From: G039954875 sp039954875 | GTDB taxonomy: Bacteria; Bacteroidota; Bacteroidia; Flavobacteriales; Blattabacteriaceae | Direction: 5' to 3' | DNA length: 64,000 nucleotides | Assembly: GCA_039954875.1 (NCBI GenBank) | Contig: CP157202.1 | Span: forward strand, 1,426,001-1,490,000 | Part shown: positions 59,944-64,000 of the stretch, in pieces | Layout: every line of letters begins with the position of its first letter | How positions within the stretch are numbered: position 1 is the stretch's first letter | Position numbers and translations under genes: made by a program | The notes under the pieces: model-generated | Database searches by the model: none | The model's input: the letters and a program-made list of their open reading frames with translations, nothing else | Told to the model about the DNA's origin: nothing

Positions 59944-60663
59944 ATGACCGATAAGATCATCATCATCCCTACCTACAATGAGAAGGAAAACATCGAAGCG
60001 ATCATCCGTACCATATTCTCCAAAAAAGAAGCCTTTGACATCCTAGTAGTAGACGACAATTCACCTGACGGTACGGCTCAAATAGTCCAAAAACTCCAAG
60101 AAGAATTCGACAACAAACTACACCTACAAGTACGACCAGAAAAAAATGGTTTAGGACAAGCCTACATCCATGGATTTCAATGGGTATTACAAAAAAATTA
60201 TACCTATATCTTTGAAATGGATGGAGACTTTTCTCATAATCCAGCCGATCTAATCCGTCTATACGAAGCATGTCAAACATACGATATAGCCATCGGTTCA
60301 CGCTATTCCAAAGGGGTCAACGTAGTCAATTGGCCGATGAGTCGTGTACTGCTCTCCTACTTAGCTTCGAAATATGTCCAATGGATCACTGGCCTTCCCG
60401 TACATGATGCCACCGCAGGCTTCATCTGCTATAGACGAAAAGTCTTAGAAAATCTTCCCCTGAAAGAGATCGATTGTTCGGGTTACCTCTTTCAAATCAA
60501 GATGAAATACTACGCCTGGAAAAGAGGTTTTCAAATCAAAGAAGTCTCGATCATCTTCACAGACCGTGTGACCGGAACATCCAAGATCAGTCGCAATATC
60601 ATAAACGAAGCATTATGGGGGGTGATCTTTATAAAAATCAAAAGCTTGCTAGGGAAAACATGA
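59944..60663 (+). CDS. Polyprenol-phosphate mannosyltransferase (DPM1-like GT2)
   Basis: GT2 enzymes of this family transfer a sugar, usually mannose from GDP-mannose, to a polyprenyl phosphate at the inner membrane. The 239-residue protein has IIPTYNEKENIEAIIRTIF at 7–25, ILVVDDNSPDGTAQIV near 34–49, GLGQAYIHGFQWVL near 75 and the metal-binding EMDGDFSHNP near 95–104. No C-terminal membrane helix was seen. A -7 box and palindrome lie upstream. It is intact. Confidence 0.9.
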   Translation: MTDKIIIIPTYNEKENIEAIIRTIFSKKEAFDILVVDDNSPDGTAQIVQKLQEEFDNKLHLQVRPEKNGLGQAYIHGFQWVLQKNYTYIFEMDGDFSHNPADLIRLYEACQTYDIAIGSRYSKGVNVVNWPMSRVLLSYLASKYVQWITGLPVHDATAGFICYRRKVLENLPLKEIDCSGYLFQIKMKYYAWKRGFQIKEVSIIFTDRVTGTSKISRNIINEALWGVIFIKIKSLLGKT

Positions 60664-60932
60664 CCTGATAAAAAATATCTTAATCGATCTATTCATTGCG
60701 ATAAAAACCGTTTGCCTATCCAAAACCCAAAACACCTATCCCGAGAAGTAAACCCACAATATAGAATGCACTGTCTTTAAAAAACATCATATTACTAAAA
60801 AAAATTCAAGGCAATCACAATCACTACACCTCGGACATCAAAACTTATCTAAAAACACTAAGATAAATACAAGACGGTTTAAGATATCTTTCTAATTAGA
60901 TAAAACCATTAAAAAAAAACAAAAGAAAAAAG

Positions 60933-61003
60933 AGGCACCGAGCGGATTCGAACCGCTATAGAAGGTTTTGCAGACCTCTGCCTAACCACTCGGCCACGGT
61001 GCC
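60933..61003 (-). tRNA. tRNA-Cys (GCA)
   Basis: The minus strand folds as a 71-nt tRNA. Acceptor GGCACCG pairs with CGGTGCC, D arm GCC…GGC, anticodon stem GAGGT/ACCTT with loop CTGCAAA (anticodon GCA), short variable loop, T arm AGCGG-TTCGAAT-CCGCT, discriminator T. T73 and GCA are tRNA-Cys identity elements. CCA is not encoded. It lies 35 bases downstream of folB on the same strand. Confidence 0.95.
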
Positions 61004-61038
61004 CAATCAATGCGCAACAAATTTAAACTTTTCCTATC

Positions 61039-61398
61039 TTATCCATCCCCATCTTTCATGATCACACAAACTTTACCCACATCTCCACCCAAAGGCGGAG
61101 ACAGTTTACAGACCTTTACTTTAATACAACGGACAACGGGCAATTCCTTCCTTATCCTTCGTATTATCCTTTGGGCTACATGCTCAATCAATTTGGAACG
61201 TATAGCCATCTCATCTTTCACAATACGATTCAGATGGACATAATTCATTGCATCTTGCAAATCATCCGTTATAGCCGCCTTAGATAAATCCGTATCCACC
61301 TCTAGATCTATCCTGAAAGAAGTACCCACTTTAGCTTCTTCTTCCATGCAACCGTGAAAGCCTAACAAATTGATATTCTCTAAAACAATCTTACCCAT
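61039..61398 (-). CDS. folB: Dihydroneopterin aldolase FolB
   Basis: FolB cleaves 7,8-dihydroneopterin to the hydroxymethyl pterin and glycolaldehyde in folate synthesis. The 119-residue protein has INLLGFHGCMEEEAKVG near 9–25, with the catalytic glutamate, IDLEVDTDLSKAAITDDL near 29–46, MNYVHLNRIV near 51 and the catalytic-lysine segment KVKVCKLSPPLGG near 93–105. Length is normal. tRNA-Cys follows on the same strand. Confidence 0.94.
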   Translation of the reverse strand: MGKIVLENINLLGFHGCMEEEAKVGTSFRIDLEVDTDLSKAAITDDLQDAMNYVHLNRIVKDEMAIRSKLIEHVAQRIIRRIRKELPVVRCIKVKVCKLSPPLGGDVGKVCVIMKDGDG

Positions 61399-61499
61399 TG
61401 ATCAAGAAATCATTGTGCGACACAAGTAGTTAGAATTCCAGTAGTGTACCCATCCCACTTAGAGCCGCTAACAGACCGTATATTACAACAAGTATTCAA

Positions 61500-62394
61500 A
61501 TAAAATGCTCAAGCACCTTTCACAATATCCTCAAGCTCCAGAAGATACATCGAACAAAACATAGCCTTCACAAGCAATTTACCAGATAGTTTAACTACCA
61601 GATGTGTACGCAACAACCCCACCAAAGACCAGACCGAGGATGATCTGCCAATAAGCGATCCCCAAAGGCGTAAAAAATGTCAGTGTACCAGACAGGGTGA
61701 CAAAAAACTAGATTAAACTCACCTAGCCTATCACATATTTCGACGTACGCTCATTGGATATCAACGTACCGCTAATCAAAGGCCTCCATCCACCGTCACC
61801 AAAAGTATCCAAAAAACCTCTGGAGGCAGCCAGTCTAGGGTTTTCACTTTCTTTCAAGGGCTTCGCAATCACGCAAATAGGAGTATCTTCAATCCAAGGA
61901 ATAAGTTAGATCATCAACAAAGGCTTGATGTAAGCAGAATAGGTCTAGATAAATATCGACAGCAACCCCAGCGCCTAAGACAGCCCACAACACACATGGG
62001 ACCATAAAACCTTGAACAACTTTTTATTCACATTACCCAGCTTATAATGGCTATAACCCTAAAACACTCTCGAGAACATCTCAGGAGTATGAATACAAGC
62101 GCTAATCGAAGGCAACGGGATGCCCAAAAGCAATAGCAAAATCATCCTGCGGTTCATACCATAGTGACCCATGACTATGCCCCATCGACCAACTGGGCAA
62201 AAAAACTATCAGGATCATCTGATAAAAATTTCAATCCAGGTGTGCAAATCATCAATAGCCATCTGCCAAAGCCTCTACAAAGGAGTATAAGCAAAGAAAC
62301 CATATCCTACAACCATCAACCCTATAATGAGTAGATTCCAAAAAAAGACCTTTTTCCAAAGCAACCTACGAGGTTTGAAAAACAATTTATGCAT
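61500..62394 (-). pseudogene. Decayed TauE/SafE-family sulfite/anion exporter
   Basis: From the ATG at 62394: MHKLFFKPRRLLWKKVFFWN and the first helix LLIIGLMVVGYGFFAY. Then, with stops and frame changes, MGHYGMNRRMILLLLLGIPL (62165–62110), CIHTPEMFSR and SHYKLGNVNKKLFK (62085–62020), RLAASRGFLDTFGDGGWRPL (61840–61780) and FFVTLSGTLTFFTPLGIAYW with GLVFGGVVAY (61710–61615). GFLD..G.GGW is the TauE/SafE hallmark. In sulfur-assimilation loci this permease moves sulfite or a related anion. It is inactive. Confidence 0.75.
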
Positions 62395-62905
62395 CGAATT
62401 CCAGCCGCTGGTAAGCGCATTCAACACTTTTACCTTATGATCAAAATCCCTATTGAGCAACTGGTGGATATCATGCATACGGATCAATATTACATCAAGT
62501 CCATAAGGCAAAGACTATGAAAGAGTTTCCCTCAAGCACTTACCATGGTGGAGAATTTCCCATTGATCAATATGGTTATCTTCAGATTTCCCTTTTGTAC
62601 GATAGAAATGAGATATAAATCACAGATTTAAGGCATATAAACCACATTGATAAGCGTACCAAACTTTCGCACATACTGACGGATCTATCTACCCAAGAAG
62701 CGATCATTCACAGCAACGATGACCAGATCTACACTCTTGAGATCATCTATCTCATAAGGTCTTTCGATCAGATACACCTTATAAGAGGATTGGACAGTAA
62801 GAAATTTTTCCAAAGTAATCTTCCCCCTACTGATGATCAGAAGGGAAAGCTTTTCCAATTGCAAAAAACCGGAAAGAGGCGGTTGACTTCTGCTTGATCA
62901 TAATA
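62394..62905 (-). pseudogene. Decayed siroheme synthase N-terminal domain (precorrin-2 dehydrogenase)
   Basis: Reads NRLFPVFLQLEKLSLLIISR near 62890–62830, then VYLIERPYEIDDLKSVDLVI and AVNDRFLGR, a TAG, IRQYVRKFGTLINVVYMP, stop, CDLYLISIVQKGNLKITILI with NGKFSTMVSA (62770–62530). A frameshift then leads to IRMHDIHQLLNRDFDHKVKV, the C-terminal helix of the domain. This matches the CysG N-domain, which oxidises and inserts iron into precorrin-2 for the siroheme of sulfite reductase. Its last frame runs without a stop into the TauE/SafE start. Confidence 0.75.
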
Positions 62906-62917
62906 TAATCTATTTTT

Positions 62918-64000
62918 TTAAGTCATGATCCATCGCTTGCGTAGATCAAAATCACCGAAACGTTTCCCAGGATAGAGCTCGACAATAAAGGAGGCCAAAA
63001 GCCTATCCAATTCTTGCAATAGATTCAGCTCATTGAGGTTTTTTTTAAATATTGTTCAAGCGGGTCCCCCGCTGATCAGTGCCCAGATGGAAATTATAAC
63101 GAGAATAATCCAGACCTACTAAGCTAATATATACCATATAAGGACGGGTAAAACCGTTTGGACAAACAGTCATCCATATGATTATCTCTTCATAGATCAA
63201 TATCTGCTTGTCGAGAAAAGACTTGAGCGTAGAGATCAGCATAAGCAGGTAAGCGCTAGCCTAAAGATAGCGCCAGCGGACAGGTGTTTAGTGCCATATA
63301 ATGCCGTCGAATGCTTACGGAGCAGCAAAACCATTTCCATATAAGCGATGATACCGAAAGTCTCAAGTATGCTTTAGATCTCTGAACGGTTTTCCAGGCT
63401 AATGTCGTTCAAGATGACGTTCTGATGACAAGTTAAGCGAAACTGTACCTTGCCTAACTCTGACACCTTTAGAAAGGCGGTTTTCAGAAACAGCTGCAGC
63501 TCATCCAAAACCTCATCGCTTTCGATAAAAATCGTATGGTGAAAAAGCTCTTTATAGTTCTAATGCTAGATAAAACAGTAGCATCTATCGGTAAAAAAAT
63601 AAGACCGGGATCGGGGTGTTTTCCAAGACAAAGCCTATACTTCTCTTGAATTCATTATTAAAACCATAATGGGTCGTATCGGGCCAGCGTATGCTTGAGC
63701 TGGACTAATTTGCGGTCGCTACGATTGCCATAATCGCGCTGAATGGTCAGGATTTCGTAGACCACCTTGATAGAGCCTTTTCTCTAGCCTCTACAAAGCC
63801 AAGTACAGTATCCAGACGGGCATAGGTGGCCGGATTATCGTGCGTACTAAAAAGACCGTTGCCAAACGCAACATCAAATATCTTAAGTTGATGGTCCTCG
63901 ATGATGGCTATCAGACCGATATGATTGATCAGCACATCGACATCGTTATTGGACGGTATAACGATAGTGATCCTAAATTTCCGCGGCAAATAGGTAATAA
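62918..64000 (-). pseudogene. cysI: Decayed sulfite reductase hemoprotein, partial at the window edge
   Basis: From the right edge, LPRKFRITIVIPSNNDVDVL and GLIAIIEDHQLKIFDVAFGN, then YARLDTVLGFVEAREKALSR (63989–63750), a frame change, ILTIQRDYGNRSDRKLVQLK (63750–63690), and near the end IYEEIIIWMTVCPNGFTRPY and VGLDYSRYNFHLGTDQRGTR (63195–63060), stop at 62918. These match the siroheme/[4Fe-4S] sulfite reductase beta subunit. The motif TGCPNGC.RPY reads TVCPNGFTRPY, so one cluster cysteine is lost. The N-terminal third lies outside the window. A nitrite reductase is a less likely alternative. Confidence 0.75.

Overview
The window looks like part of the chromosome of a Bacteroidota bacterium that is losing genes, most likely a host-restricted symbiont. 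Bacteroidota traits read from the sequence are a MurF–alanine racemase fusion, a DUF4271 protein next to a HemD-type uroporphyrinogen-III synthase, atpD–atpC as an isolated pair, a PorW/SprE-type lipoprotein remnant (type IX secretion/gliding), Bacteroidota-style -7 promoter elements (TAnnTTTG), and an AddB-like nuclease after ribF. I cannot name the species. There is no rRNA, no CRISPR array, no prophage and no recognisable insertion sequence. Roughly half of the window is occupied by broken genes, nearly all accessory or environmental, while the core genes between them are intact.

Layout. 0–7.3 kb: broken ribE, then pdxA, atpC–atpD, ribF and an AddB-like nuclease. 7.3–11.7 kb: a complete leucine operon leuA-leuC-leuD-leuB. 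11.8–18.6 kb: an unrecognised helical 515-residue protein, small AtpI/AtpZ-like membrane remnants, a decayed porW, tyrS and era. 18.6–20.2 kb: two decayed genes (a LOG-like Rossmann protein, an FAD/Fe-S oxidoreductase fragment) across an abrupt change in strand composition. 20.2–27 kb: mgtE, leuS, one unknown pseudogene and glutamate dehydrogenase. 27–33.2 kb: a tandem duplication of a two-gene unit (small exported protein plus an alpha/beta-hydrolase-like exported protein), both copies decayed. 34–37.4 kb: mfd. 37.5–42 kb: a decayed quinone oxidoreductase and a decayed TolC–HlyD–ABC-permease exporter. 42.2–48 kb: yebC, an unknown pseudogene, a decayed two-component system, mnmG and ybeY. 48–56.5 kb: a decayed patatin/barrel protein, murF-alr, a decayed thymidine kinase, a frameshifted conserved gene, rsmI and recJ. 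56.5–61.4 kb: decayed membrane genes, hemD, DUF4271, a polyprenol-phosphate mannosyltransferase, tRNA-Cys and folB. 61.5–64 kb: a decayed sulfite-assimilation cluster (TauE/SafE, siroheme synthase N-domain, sulfite reductase).

Together the intact genes serve translation and tRNA modification (tyrS, leuS, mnmG, ybeY, rsmI, yebC, era, tRNA-Cys), DNA repair (recJ, mfd, AddB-like), energy (atpDC), cofactors (pdxA, ribF, hemD, folB), cell wall (murF-alr) and leucine synthesis. Lost functions are riboflavin synthase, thymidine salvage, sulfite reduction, drug/protein export, signal transduction, type IX secretion and exported hydrolases. Keeping leucine synthesis while losing these fits a nutritional association with a host, but that is inference.

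From 1 to about 19.5 kb the + strand is rich in G and T; after about 19.6 kb it is rich in A and C, whichever strand the genes are on. With the usual leading-strand bias, two forks would meet here, so the window may span the replication terminus.
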